IMG/VR virus record: IMGVR_UViG_3300030616_000017 | Coordinates: 83,159 to 147,158 of that record | DNA from: a virus | Strand: one strand, 5' to 3' | Length of the DNA stretch: 64,000 nucleotides | In this document: in pieces, positions 56,551 to 64,000 of the stretch | How the letters are laid out: each line of letters starts with the position of its first letter | How positions within the stretch are numbered: the stretch's first letter is position 1 | The notes under the pieces: model-generated | Told to the model about the DNA's origin: nothing | Database searches by the model: none | Seen by the model: the letters and a program-made list of their open reading frames with translations, nothing else | Position numbers and translations under genes: made by a program

Positions 56551-57111
56551 TTAATATCCTCTACACGCTTGAAAGTGCATTGGATCAGTATGAGGCCAAT
56601 CTCCTCCCCAAACAAATCCCCTACTCTTAAATGCTGTTACAAAGTAATGAGGAAACAGTTCAGGGTCTGCACCCATATATCCTATAGCAGGATTAAGGTC
56701 TATTGCTATTCCCCATGAATGTGTAGATAGCTTGTTCTCGTTCCCTCTTACTGTTCTGAAGTTAAACACTCCCCCTAACATATCCCAATTTTGAGACCTA
56801 AGATATGGATACCCAACTTTAAGCATCACCTCATGGAGTGCTTCTATCATTACCGCCCCCACTCTCTTGTGAGCGTATATACGCCGTACCTCTTGATGAG
56901 GCGGCCATGAGAGACGCATAGGATAGGGAAGTGTAAAAAGTTGTAAGTTCTCTGAAAACCCTGTATCATACTTTGCTATATCTCCTGCCACATATGGCTG
57001 TCCATATACTGTGTTTATCTCTGCTAATCCTGTAGGAATACTTTGTAGTATTGTTTTATCTTTCTTTGGCACCTTATGAAATAACCTCTTATCAAAATCT
57101 TCTACTATCAT
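56551..57111 (-). CDS. Endolysin, M15 (VanY-like) peptidase
   Basis: 186 residues. STHSWGIAIDLNPAIGY (His and Asp zinc ligands) and DWPHTDPMHFQ (final His) mark an M15_4 peptidase that cuts peptidoglycan peptides. No signal peptide, so a holin is needed; the holin candidate is the next gene. A class B promoter and strong SD AAGGAGG precede it, giving a late lysis cassette. Confidence 0.85.
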   Translation of the reverse strand: MIVEDFDKRLFHKVPKKDKTILQSIPTGLAEINTVYGQPYVAGDIAKYDTGFSENLQLFTLPYPMRLSWPPHQEVRRIYAHKRVGAVMIEALHEVMLKVGYPYLRSQNWDMLGGVFNFRTVRGNENKLSTHSWGIAIDLNPAIGYMGADPELFPHYFVTAFKSRGFVWGGDWPHTDPMHFQACRGY

Positions 57112-57129
57112 GTCCCCTCCTTCTCTATG

Positions 57130-57139
57130 TTATATTAGT
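57130..57139 (-). promoter_or_regulatory. Class B (ACTAATATAA) promoter of the lysis cassette
   Basis: Minus-strand motif; expected start near 57127, 16 nt before the endolysin ATG with an SD in between. Confidence 0.6.
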
Positions 57140-57200
57140 CAGTTCTTTTGAAAGAACATGAAAACATTATGGAATTTTTTTGAATTTTTTCAGAAAAACC

Positions 57201-57229
57201 CTTGATTTTTTTCAAGAAATAAGCTATAA
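57201..57229 (+). promoter_or_regulatory. Class A promoter (TTGATT-N17-TATAAT)
   Basis: Plus-strand promoter divergent from the lysis cassette; -35 at 57201-57206, -10 at 57224-57229. Confidence 0.78.
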
Positions 57230-57266
57230 TTATAGTATAGAGAAGCAAATAAATGAGGAGGTCAAT

Positions 57267-57905
57267 ATGACAAACAAGAGAGAGATTGAGGATCAAGCAT
57301 ATGAATTCAACGAGGAGTTCTTCGAAGGCAGAATTCCCCCATTTTGCCTGAACGTGAAGATCAGCGATCGGATGACTAGGGTGAGAGGAACTTTCAATCC
57401 TAGCAAAGGAATCAAGCTCTCAAGCCTGTTGCTGGTGGATGAACATGAATGGAAAAGTACTCTTCTTCATGAAATGATTCATGCATGGGAGTACTTCGTA
57501 CTTCATGCCAAGCCAGGACATCGGCTCAACTTCAAGCGTAAGGCAAGGGAAATAGCTCAGCGCACCAACGGCCAGTACAACATAACAAGATGTACAGCAG
57601 GAGGGGAGGCTTTTCAGCAGGAAGTAGCAAATAGAATGGAACAGAAAGCTCGCCAATCGCGCTCAATTCAGTACATGGTACAGAACCACCGAGAGCAGAT
57701 CAACTTCATCAAAAACTTGCAATCATATGAAATACACCAGCTCCGCAACAGGGGATACATCGTACATAGAATGAAAAAAGAAATTCCAAATGTACGCAAT
57801 AAGAAAAACTTCTCGTACCTCTTGAGATGGGGCTCATATTACGAACAGAGAAGGTTGGAGAGGCTGTTAGGATATTCGATCGAATGTACCGAAGTAGTTC
57901 GGTAA
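57267..57905 (+). CDS. SprT-like zinc metalloprotease
   Basis: 212 residues from the ATG at 57267 (GAGGAGG upstream). STLLHEMIHAWEY is the HExxH zinc site, with a third His in GHRLNFK; the rest is basic and helical. SprT/Spartan-type proteases cleave DNA-bound proteins. Expected early from its class A promoter. It may strip host proteins or repair cross-links. Confidence 0.78.
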   Translation: MTNKREIEDQAYEFNEEFFEGRIPPFCLNVKISDRMTRVRGTFNPSKGIKLSSLLLVDEHEWKSTLLHEMIHAWEYFVLHAKPGHRLNFKRKAREIAQRTNGQYNITRCTAGGEAFQQEVANRMEQKARQSRSIQYMVQNHREQINFIKNLQSYEIHQLRNRGYIVHRMKKEIPNVRNKKNFSYLLRWGSYYEQRRLERLLGYSIECTEVVR

Positions 57906-57929
57906 GAAAAAAACAAAAGGAGAAAGAAA

Positions 57930-58376
57930 ATGACAAAGGTAACCGAAAATGAAAAGGCTGTTTTGAAGAACATTATGATCAATGAGTACAATTCTTGGAA
58001 CTGGAGCGAGCCTCCCAGAGACGCTACTCGAATCAGTACTTGGGTAGATTGTTTAGATATGGGGAAGGAAAAGATTCCTTCAGGAAAGGCTCTTTCAGGA
58101 GTAGTAAGTTCTCTTTCACAGAAAGGGCTGGTTTGGACAGATGGAGAAGCTATAGAGCTGACAGATGAAGGAATTGAAATGTATTGGAACTACATCAAGC
58201 TGGTAGATGCAATCGAAGAAGTGGAAGAGTGGATATCTACATATCTGAATACAGCTAACAGTTCAGAAAAGGCCCAAGTAGATGTTAACCAAGTTCTTGA
58301 AGAGAGATGCAACAAGATTTGTAAAGACTACAATATGACTCGAGAAGAATTAGACGCTTTTATAGGGGAGAGATAA
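57930..58376 (+). CDS. Hypothetical protein with winged-helix-like segment
   Basis: 148 residues. KALSGVVSSLSQKGLVWTDG...IELTDEGIEMY resembles the recognition helix and wing of a MarR-type winged helix; the C-terminal part is helical. Could be a regulator. AAAGGAG lies upstream. Confidence 0.55.
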   Translation: MTKVTENEKAVLKNIMINEYNSWNWSEPPRDATRISTWVDCLDMGKEKIPSGKALSGVVSSLSQKGLVWTDGEAIELTDEGIEMYWNYIKLVDAIEEVEEWISTYLNTANSSEKAQVDVNQVLEERCNKICKDYNMTREELDAFIGER

Positions 58377-58377
58377 A

Positions 58378-58548
58378 ATGGCCGAAAAAAGATGTGCTGA
58401 TTGTAGAGATGGGTGCCACGCCAACTACGACAAGGATATTAAGCTGGTAACGGTACGAGACCCAGAAACTAACAAAATGGTGAAGCGTGCGTACCTTTGC
58501 AACGAACACCGTAATATGTACGAAATGGACGGCTACATAGTAAAGTAA
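58378..58548 (+). CDS. Small zinc-finger protein
   Basis: 56 residues. CADCRDGCHANYD and LCNEHRNMY supply Cys/His ligands for one zinc. Starts 1 nt after the previous stop. Function unknown. Confidence 0.62.
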   Translation: MAEKRCADCRDGCHANYDKDIKLVTVRDPETNKMVKRAYLCNEHRNMYEMDGYIVK

Positions 58549-58565
58549 AATCAATGGATAATAAA

Positions 58566-58596
58566 TAGCCCCTCAACTAAGAGGGGCTATTTTTTT
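58566..58596 (+). terminator. Rho-independent terminator (probably bidirectional)
   Basis: TAGCCCCTC and GAGGGGCTA with a 6-nt loop, T-run on the plus strand and A-rich flank on the other, between convergent genes. Confidence 0.88.
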
Positions 58597-58600
58597 GCAC

Positions 58601-58912
58601 TTATGGCATAGGAGGGGGAGTCTTTAAGTTCTGTGCGATATTTCTTCCTTTATTACCACCTATATACAACCCTACTGCAGCTAATGAGGCTGTAGCTAGA
58701 GTTGTGAGTGGAAGAGAGGTGAATATAAAAGAAGCTTGAGCAGGTTGAATATCATTCTGCACCATGAACTGTAAAAACTTCATTGTTCGATATGTATCAT
58801 ACCACCATGCTATTGGATTAAGAGCAAGCGTGATGGAGGTTAACCAAAAAGTAGTACTTCTTAGTTTATTACTTTTTAGAATGTCTTTTTGTAATGTACT
58901 TTCTTGTCCCAT
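58601..58912 (-). CDS. Small membrane protein, apparently leaderless
   Basis: 103 residues with two membrane segments (about 22-40 and 63-83, SLPLTTLATASLAAVGLYIG) and a Pro-rich end. Its ATG lies inside the expected start region of the class B motif and has no SD. It could be a second holin-like or spanin-like protein; function unknown. Confidence 0.6.
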   Translation of the reverse strand: MGQESTLQKDILKSNKLRSTTFWLTSITLALNPIAWWYDTYRTMKFLQFMVQNDIQPAQASFIFTSLPLTTLATASLAAVGLYIGGNKGRNIAQNLKTPPPMP

Positions 58913-58913
58913 A

Positions 58914-58923
58914 TTATATTAGT
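58914..58923 (-). promoter_or_regulatory. Class B (ACTAATATAA) promoter, minus strand
   Basis: TACTAATATAATATG, identical to the site at 33511-33525. Expected start at or within one base of the ATG at 58912. Confidence 0.62.
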
Positions 58924-58937
58924 ATTTTTTTTTCTTT

Positions 58938-61163
58938 TTACGAAAGTGTTATAAAATACTTGCTTTCATCGTCTTGCACAGTATGCACCAAGAACGATTT
59001 AGTAATTTGCGCCTCTAAACCAAGAGTTTTATTACTGCCGTAATTCAGCAGAGGCGTAGCTATTCTTCTCCAACTATTTGTATCAGTTCTATAATACAAA
59101 TGAAATATGCGAGTTAACTCAGTATTTACATAAAAAGAAGGAGCAAAGGTTTTTGTTTGATTAGGAGCACTCACCACCATCCACTTATCGTAAATAGAAA
59201 CATAAGATCCAAAATGATCGCCTGCTGTAATGTCTGAAGGAGTAGTTGAAAAAGTACTCGTCCACTCATTAGTGTCTGTTCTTAAATATGAATATACTTT
59301 GCCTGCTTCCGTCCCCTCTGTATCATCATTAGGAGCCCCTACAATTAAATAATCTGAAACACCATCTTCCCATAAATCTACAGTGCTACCAAAATTACCC
59401 CCACTATATGTAGGACTTATCTTGTAACCAGAATCCCATGTTGCTTCTCCTGTTCGATGAAACACATATACAGCACCATCTCCTCCGTCGGCCTCCGGAG
59501 CTCCCACTGCTATATAATTTTCTGTAATAGCTACAGCGGTGCCGAACTTATCTCCTGCTGCAAGATCTGAGGAAACCAACGTAGCCTCATCACTCCAAAA
59601 ACTATCTCCAGATCTATGATAAGCGTATGCAATACCTCCATTCGCACCCACTGAAGCATCTCCTGGAGCTCCCACCACGCAATACTCATTTACTATCGCT
59701 ACTGCTGAACCGAAAAGCTGGTTTGTAGACTTACCGTCTAGTGTTTGTTCATCTCCCCAAGACGTCCAATCATACTCTTGCTGTCTTCTATAAATTAGAA
59801 CTCGCCCCGTATCCGTGCTTCTATTTGGCGCTCCTACTATTACTCGATAATCAAGAGAACAATCTACAGCTTTGCCAAAACCGTCTGAAGCGCCGATAGA
59901 TGCAGGCGCAAAATTGTATCTTCTATCTGTGGCGTTGCCCCACAGTTTTGGAGTAAAAACATATACCTCTCCAGCTGTACCTTCTGTCTCATGTGTACTT
60001 ACAAACATATTTTCACAAGCTGCTACATGAGTGTTGTCATTAACTGCATCTGACCAATTATCAAAGTTTTGAGATTTATCTGTATCATATTTTGATAAAT
60101 AAAGAGCTACCTGAGACCAAAAAGCAGTAATAAAAGAAGAACCTAATGAGGTTAATTTTGTCTTGATAGCTTTTTCTGTAGGTACGAGCTCATCACTTGC
60201 ACTAACCATATTACCATCTGTACTAAGAGCGGCTCCATCTAAGAGAAAGACGTTAAGGTTTGTATTAAGATCTCCATTAGAGAGAGCAATATTTCCAGAA
60301 CTGTTTCCTACCGATTTTTCATCAAGAGTATTTGCATTAACGGTATTAAGACGTACTGTTTTTTGTAAATCATATACAGTAATTTGATCGCCTGTGATAG
60401 TGGCGGCACTCGCTCCTCTTGTAATTTTAGCAATCACATAGTAACCTTCATTTCCCGAGAAAGTAGGCGCAACCGGAGTAGCACTATCCATGCCTTCCAT
60501 TACAGCAAAATCCCCATCCTCATTTATATAGAGCAGATCAATGCGCCCAAGAGTGGTGGTATTAAAGGTAGGGGAGTCTTGTTGTTCTTTGTATTCTACA
60601 TCTCCATTTTCTTTTACTACAAAACCTTTTTTAATTAGCACTTTATTGGTAGGAGGCTCTTTTGCTTGTACATACAAATAAGCATCTATATCGGTGGTGG
60701 TTTCTTCAGCTTGAGAGCCAAGATTACTTCTACTAATCTCTCCTACCTCTCTTCTTGTGTAATCAAATGTCTCTTGCAGTGCACCACTTATATACACCGC
60801 TTGTCCTACTATAATATCATCAGTGGTAATTGAAGATTCATCTACTGCAATAAAATCAGCATAGTTCTCTTCTTCCTCTACCCACTCAAAGCGAATCACG
60901 ATGTAAGGAGTAGCTTCTGCCACTCCCTCTATAGTTACATTTTCTGTGGTTTGAACACGCACCCCTAACTCAGCCACACTATCTTCTACATAACAAGTAA
61001 GAGGGTGAAGTCGAACAGAGCTATTGTTAATCTTCTCTAATTCTCCCCCATCATAGATGCCTGCTGTAATTATTTTATAATAAATCTTATTAAAGTCTTT
61101 AGACAGGCCTTCTTGATTGAATTTAAATGTTATATTCTGTCCACCTGTGTTTACTAATGCCAT
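58938..61163 (-). CDS. Tail fibre-like protein with FG-GAP repeats
   Basis: 741 residues. The N-terminal 100 residues (NTGGQNITFKFNQEGLSKDF, YYKIITAGIYDGGEL) are homologous to the next gene upstream. A central linker leads to seven or so C-terminal FG-GAP/integrin-like repeats (GSAVAIVNEYCVVGAPGD, GTAVAITENYIAVGAPEA), which form β-propellers and often bind host surface ligands. It belongs to a tandem set of three paralogues, so a receptor-binding role is likely. Confidence 0.75.
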   Translation of the reverse strand: MALVNTGGQNITFKFNQEGLSKDFNKIYYKIITAGIYDGGELEKINNSSVRLHPLTCYVEDSVAELGVRVQTTENVTIEGVAEATPYIVIRFEWVEEEENYADFIAVDESSITTDDIIVGQAVYISGALQETFDYTRREVGEISRSNLGSQAEETTTDIDAYLYVQAKEPPTNKVLIKKGFVVKENGDVEYKEQQDSPTFNTTTLGRIDLLYINEDGDFAVMEGMDSATPVAPTFSGNEGYYVIAKITRGASAATITGDQITVYDLQKTVRLNTVNANTLDEKSVGNSSGNIALSNGDLNTNLNVFLLDGAALSTDGNMVSASDELVPTEKAIKTKLTSLGSSFITAFWSQVALYLSKYDTDKSQNFDNWSDAVNDNTHVAACENMFVSTHETEGTAGEVYVFTPKLWGNATDRRYNFAPASIGASDGFGKAVDCSLDYRVIVGAPNRSTDTGRVLIYRRQQEYDWTSWGDEQTLDGKSTNQLFGSAVAIVNEYCVVGAPGDASVGANGGIAYAYHRSGDSFWSDEATLVSSDLAAGDKFGTAVAITENYIAVGAPEADGGDGAVYVFHRTGEATWDSGYKISPTYSGGNFGSTVDLWEDGVSDYLIVGAPNDDTEGTEAGKVYSYLRTDTNEWTSTFSTTPSDITAGDHFGSYVSIYDKWMVVSAPNQTKTFAPSFYVNTELTRIFHLYYRTDTNSWRRIATPLLNYGSNKTLGLEAQITKSFLVHTVQDDESKYFITLS

Positions 61164-61187
61164 TCTTCTCTCTCTCTTTGTTGTTTA

Positions 61188-63416
61188 TTAAACTACACCC
61201 CAAACTAAGATAGATTTATAATCAGGAGTGATTAAACCCCATTCAGTTCTTTTAACTGGGTTACCCGTGCGAACAACCATGGAGGAAGTCCTTCTATTTA
61301 TAGGATACCACAGATCATTCCATTCTTGTAGATCTATTCTAGAATAATGTTTAAAAACTCCTCCTACCTGCCAAGGATCAACAGCCGTAGTGCGCCCTCT
61401 GTACCAAGAGCCTACAGCAAAACATTCTCCTTTTGTTGTCACACTTCTTCCAAAGTCGTCCAATTCATAAATAACGGTATTGGTATCTGGCTCAACCGTA
61501 TACTCACTGCCCCATGTATTACCGCTTTCTGTCTTTTCATACACATACGCTTTACCTCTACCGTTGTCTGGAGCGCCTACTACACAAATACCAAACACAT
61601 CGTCTATAGCTACTGCAAACCCAAAGGCGTCAGAAGCAGCCCCGTCGGAGGCCTCTAGAATTTCTTCATTGCCCCAAGTGTTAGCTGCTGTTCTTTCAAA
61701 TATGTAAGCCTTCCCTTCATCTGAATCAGCGCCGGGGGCCCCAACGATAACATAGTCCCCACTTATTTCTACACTTTTACCGAAGTCATCTCCTGTTGTG
61801 GTGTCACTGCCTGTTATGGTTGCAACATCTCCCCACGTATCTCCTGTAGTGCGTCGATATATAAGAACTTTATCAGCTCCAGGAACACCTACAGCGATAT
61901 AATCTCCGTCTATAGATACGGAATAACCAGCAAGCTCATCAGCAGAAGCCCCCGTAAGAGTAATCTTATAAAGCTGACTCCAAGAGTTGCTTCCTAAATG
62001 TTTAAATATATAGATAGCTCCAGCTCCCGAGGCTTGTGTATCGTCTTCAGGAGCCCCCACAACTGCATAATCGTTAGCATAGCCCACTGAAAAGCCAAAC
62101 TTACTTCCTGCTACAGGAGTATCAGGGGCTAAACGGGTAGGACTATAGGTAAAGGAAGAATCTATATCTTCTGTATCAGCATCCCCTGCAAAATAAGCAT
62201 ACACACACCCAGCGTTAGCTCCATCCACACTATCGGCGTACGCTCCTACTACAAACATTAACTTCTCATTATCTATAGCACAACCAAACTCATCGGTTGT
62301 AGAATCAATCTTAGCATACAACGATAAAGCTTTATTAGCGTCAGTATACCTATCATAAAAACCAAACCCATAATGATACGTATTTTCTCTTAACAAGGAG
62401 GTAAGATCCCCTCCAGCATTATTATCAATAAATTCAGCAAGAGCTTTTTCTGACGCCACCAACGTATCCACCTCTTGTGTAAGAAGAGGATCTATGCTAA
62501 GATCTGCTCCATTGAGTTGATCTGCATTAAGAGAAGCTATTTCCACTCCGTTGTTAGTGGGAAGATCTCCTGCATCTACCCCTTGCAATTGTTGTAGATT
62601 TATATTGTTGAGATAAGCTACGGTACGTCCATAATTTTCTATATCTGCTCCTGTTATATATGTTGCCCCAGCCCCTCTTGTTATCTTAGCTAACACATAC
62701 TTTCCATCGCTCCCATCTAGAGTAGGAGCTACAGGTGATTCAGCATCTACCCCTTGAGCTACGCCCACTGTTCCTGTTTGATTTAGATATACTAAATCAA
62801 TTCTTCCATCTGTAGTAGAAGGAATAGAAGCTGAGGTTTGAGAGGAAACAAAATGGATTGTACCTTGATAATCTACAGCCACTCCCTCTCCTATGTTTAC
62901 TTTACTAGAGAAAGGTTCTTGAGAGGACACATAAAAGTACTCTTGAGGATTTTCTTTTATTTCTTCCTCTGCTTCTACCACACTTTCATTTAGTCTTCCT
63001 CTATTGCGCCTTGTGTAGTCAAAATCATCTTGAAGTACTCCCCCCTCATATACAGCCCTCCCCACTATGATGTCATCTTGAAGAATATTGCCGTATGCTT
63101 CTGCAATAATGTCCATGAAGTTGTCTTCTATTTCAGCCCATGCATAGCGAAGAATTATGTACTCTTTTCCCTCTTCTATGGTAATGTCAACCGTTTCTGT
63201 AGTCTCAGCTCGTACTCCAACTTCTGTAGAACTATCTTCTAAGAAAGCAACTAAAGGAGTTAAAGAAACGGTAGTAGCATCTTTCTTAGAAAGAACACCG
63301 CCTGAATAAATTCCTGCTTTGAGAATTTTGTAATATAATTTATTAAAGTTTTCTGATTGCCCCGATTCAGCAAAAGAAAATATTACATTCTGGTTGCCAT
63401 AATTAGTTAAACCCAT
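61188..63416 (-). CDS. Tail fibre-like protein with FG-GAP repeats
   Basis: 742 residues from the ATG at 63416; an in-frame ATG at 63443 lies inside the upstream gene. N-terminal region (NYGNQNVIFSFAESGQSENF, YYKILKAGIYSGGVL) pairs with the gene at 58938, and both share a middle segment (RIDLxYxN, ITRGA). C-terminal FG-GAP repeats: GFSVGYANDYAVVGAPED, GKSVEISGDYVIVGAPGA. Paralogue of its neighbour; receptor binding is inferred. Confidence 0.75.
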   Translation of the reverse strand: MGLTNYGNQNVIFSFAESGQSENFNKLYYKILKAGIYSGGVLSKKDATTVSLTPLVAFLEDSSTEVGVRAETTETVDITIEEGKEYIILRYAWAEIEDNFMDIIAEAYGNILQDDIIVGRAVYEGGVLQDDFDYTRRNRGRLNESVVEAEEEIKENPQEYFYVSSQEPFSSKVNIGEGVAVDYQGTIHFVSSQTSASIPSTTDGRIDLVYLNQTGTVGVAQGVDAESPVAPTLDGSDGKYVLAKITRGAGATYITGADIENYGRTVAYLNNINLQQLQGVDAGDLPTNNGVEIASLNADQLNGADLSIDPLLTQEVDTLVASEKALAEFIDNNAGGDLTSLLRENTYHYGFGFYDRYTDANKALSLYAKIDSTTDEFGCAIDNEKLMFVVGAYADSVDGANAGCVYAYFAGDADTEDIDSSFTYSPTRLAPDTPVAGSKFGFSVGYANDYAVVGAPEDDTQASGAGAIYIFKHLGSNSWSQLYKITLTGASADELAGYSVSIDGDYIAVGVPGADKVLIYRRTTGDTWGDVATITGSDTTTGDDFGKSVEISGDYVIVGAPGADSDEGKAYIFERTAANTWGNEEILEASDGAASDAFGFAVAIDDVFGICVVGAPDNGRGKAYVYEKTESGNTWGSEYTVEPDTNTVIYELDDFGRSVTTKGECFAVGSWYRGRTTAVDPWQVGGVFKHYSRIDLQEWNDLWYPINRRTSSMVVRTGNPVKRTEWGLITPDYKSILVWGVV

Positions 63417-63421
63417 ATATT

Positions 63422-64000
63422 TTACTCGTCTCCTTCTATCCACTCAAAAAAGTTACCACGGACGTACGCAGGTATTGTTCTAGTTCCTGTTATTATAAAA
63501 TCGTCTGTATAAGCCGCTATAACATTGTTTGTATCTACAGTCATAATTCTTTCCCACTCGCTCTCATCTTCGTTATAATAAAACACTGCATCATTACACG
63601 TAAGAAAATGTTCGCTAACAAAACAAGGATATGCACCAAAGTAGTCAGCGTCATCTGCTTGAAAACCATATTTTACTGCATATAAAGACCAAGTGTTTGG
63701 AGCTGTTTTTTCATAAATATGTAAACTGCCTACGCTAGTTAGTGAACCAATTTCTGTATAATGCTGATAAATTGCAGCCCAGTCTCCTCTTATATCTATT
63801 CCCACCCGACCACTAAAATCGTAACCAAAGTATTTCTGAGAAGAATGAGGAGTAGATGAAGTAAGCGTAGCTACACTATCCCATGTATTATCTGCTGTGT
63901 TTTGGAAAAATTGTACAAAACCTTCATCAGTGTCATAAGCTGATATTGCTAAATAGTCTTCCCCATCTAGAAACGCAAGACTCCTCACCTCTACATCGCT
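63422..64000 (-). CDS. FG-GAP-type fibre protein, C-terminal part (5' end outside window)
   Basis: The frame stays open to the right edge, so only the last 192 codons are visible. DYLAISAYDTDEGFVQFF and SGRVGIDIRGDWAAIYQHY are divergent FG-GAP-like repeats, ending FFEWIEGDE. Third member of the fibre array; its stop is 6 nt from the next ATG. Confidence 0.7.
   Translation of the reverse strand, partial: SDVEVRSLAFLDGEDYLAISAYDTDEGFVQFFQNTADNTWDSVATLTSSTPHSSQKYFGYDFSGRVGIDIRGDWAAIYQHYTEIGSLTSVGSLHIYEKTAPNTWSLYAVKYGFQADDADYFGAYPCFVSEHFLTCNDAVFYYNEDESEWERIMTVDTNNVIAAYTDDFIITGTRTIPAYVRGNFFEWIEGDE

Noticed and set aside
1-64000. Integrase, attachment sites, insertion sequences or lysogeny repressor
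   Set aside because: None seen; content is that of a virulent phage, although the rest of the genome is not visible.

Overview
The window is part of a large lytic, T4-like tailed phage genome: AT-rich, densely packed, with mostly overlapping or closely spaced genes. Support comes from a large terminase subunit, rIIA- and rIIB-like proteins, a T4-type RNA ligase and polynucleotide kinase, a RecA, an SbcC/gp46-like ATPase, a dNMP kinase, a DnaB helicase with its loader, a DnaG-type primase, a DnaX-like clamp loader, a class II ribonucleotide reductase, a lysis cassette and FG-GAP-repeat fibre genes. Standard stops and Shine-Dalgarno (SD) sites are used. Signal peptides, a possible outer-membrane barrel protein, a soluble lytic transglycosylase and an M23 peptidase suggest a diderm host. 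The sequence does not identify the host.

Layout. 1-8.7 kb: recombination and nucleotide genes (RecU-like, sigma-like, HNH, RecA, MazG, NrdJ) and a nucleobase permease. 8.7-16.9 kb: stable-RNA region with 19 tRNA genes, a tmRNA-like RNA of only 105 nt, three tandem covarying hairpin RNAs, and a 145-nt structured RNA, interspersed with an RNA ligase, a TerD-like protein, a transglycosylase and a phosphoesterase. 17-33.5 kb: SbcC-like ATPase, dNMP kinase, a STAS protein, a second RNA ligase, Pnkp, a nucleotidyltransferase, an exonuclease and many small unknown genes. 33.5-39.8 kb: a tRNA-like RNA and small genes including a PrimPol-like protein. 39.8-53.4 kb: terminase, helicase loader, DnaB, rIIA/rIIB, clamp loader and primase. 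53.4-64 kb: a minus-strand late region (virion proteins, holin candidate, M15 endolysin, three FG-GAP fibre paralogues), interrupted by a short plus-strand block at 57.2-58.5 kb.

Regulation. Two promoter classes are visible. Class A resembles sigma70: TTGAAA, TTTACT or TTGATT, then exactly 17 bp, then TATATT or TATAAT; I count 17 sites. Class B is a single block, ACTAATATA, at ten sites, including upstream of terminase, the endolysin and several RNA genes. Class B resembles late promoters read by a phage sigma factor, and a sigma-region-2-like protein lies at 1022-1864. Predicted starts of several class B and some class A transcripts fall within about 3 nt of a start codon, suggesting leaderless mRNAs.

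The strongest leads are the RNA genes: a tmRNA reduced to its tRNA-like domain that keeps the G3-U70 alanine identity pair; three RNAs with compensatory base changes in the leader of a TerD-like/RNA-ligase operon; the 145-nt RNA whose closing helix starts at the predicted transcription start; and several tRNA-like genes with abnormal architecture. With two RNA ligases, Pnkp and a CCA-enzyme-like nucleotidyltransferase, the phage looks heavily invested in tRNA supply and RNA repair. All identifications come from reading the sequence; no database search or folding program was run.
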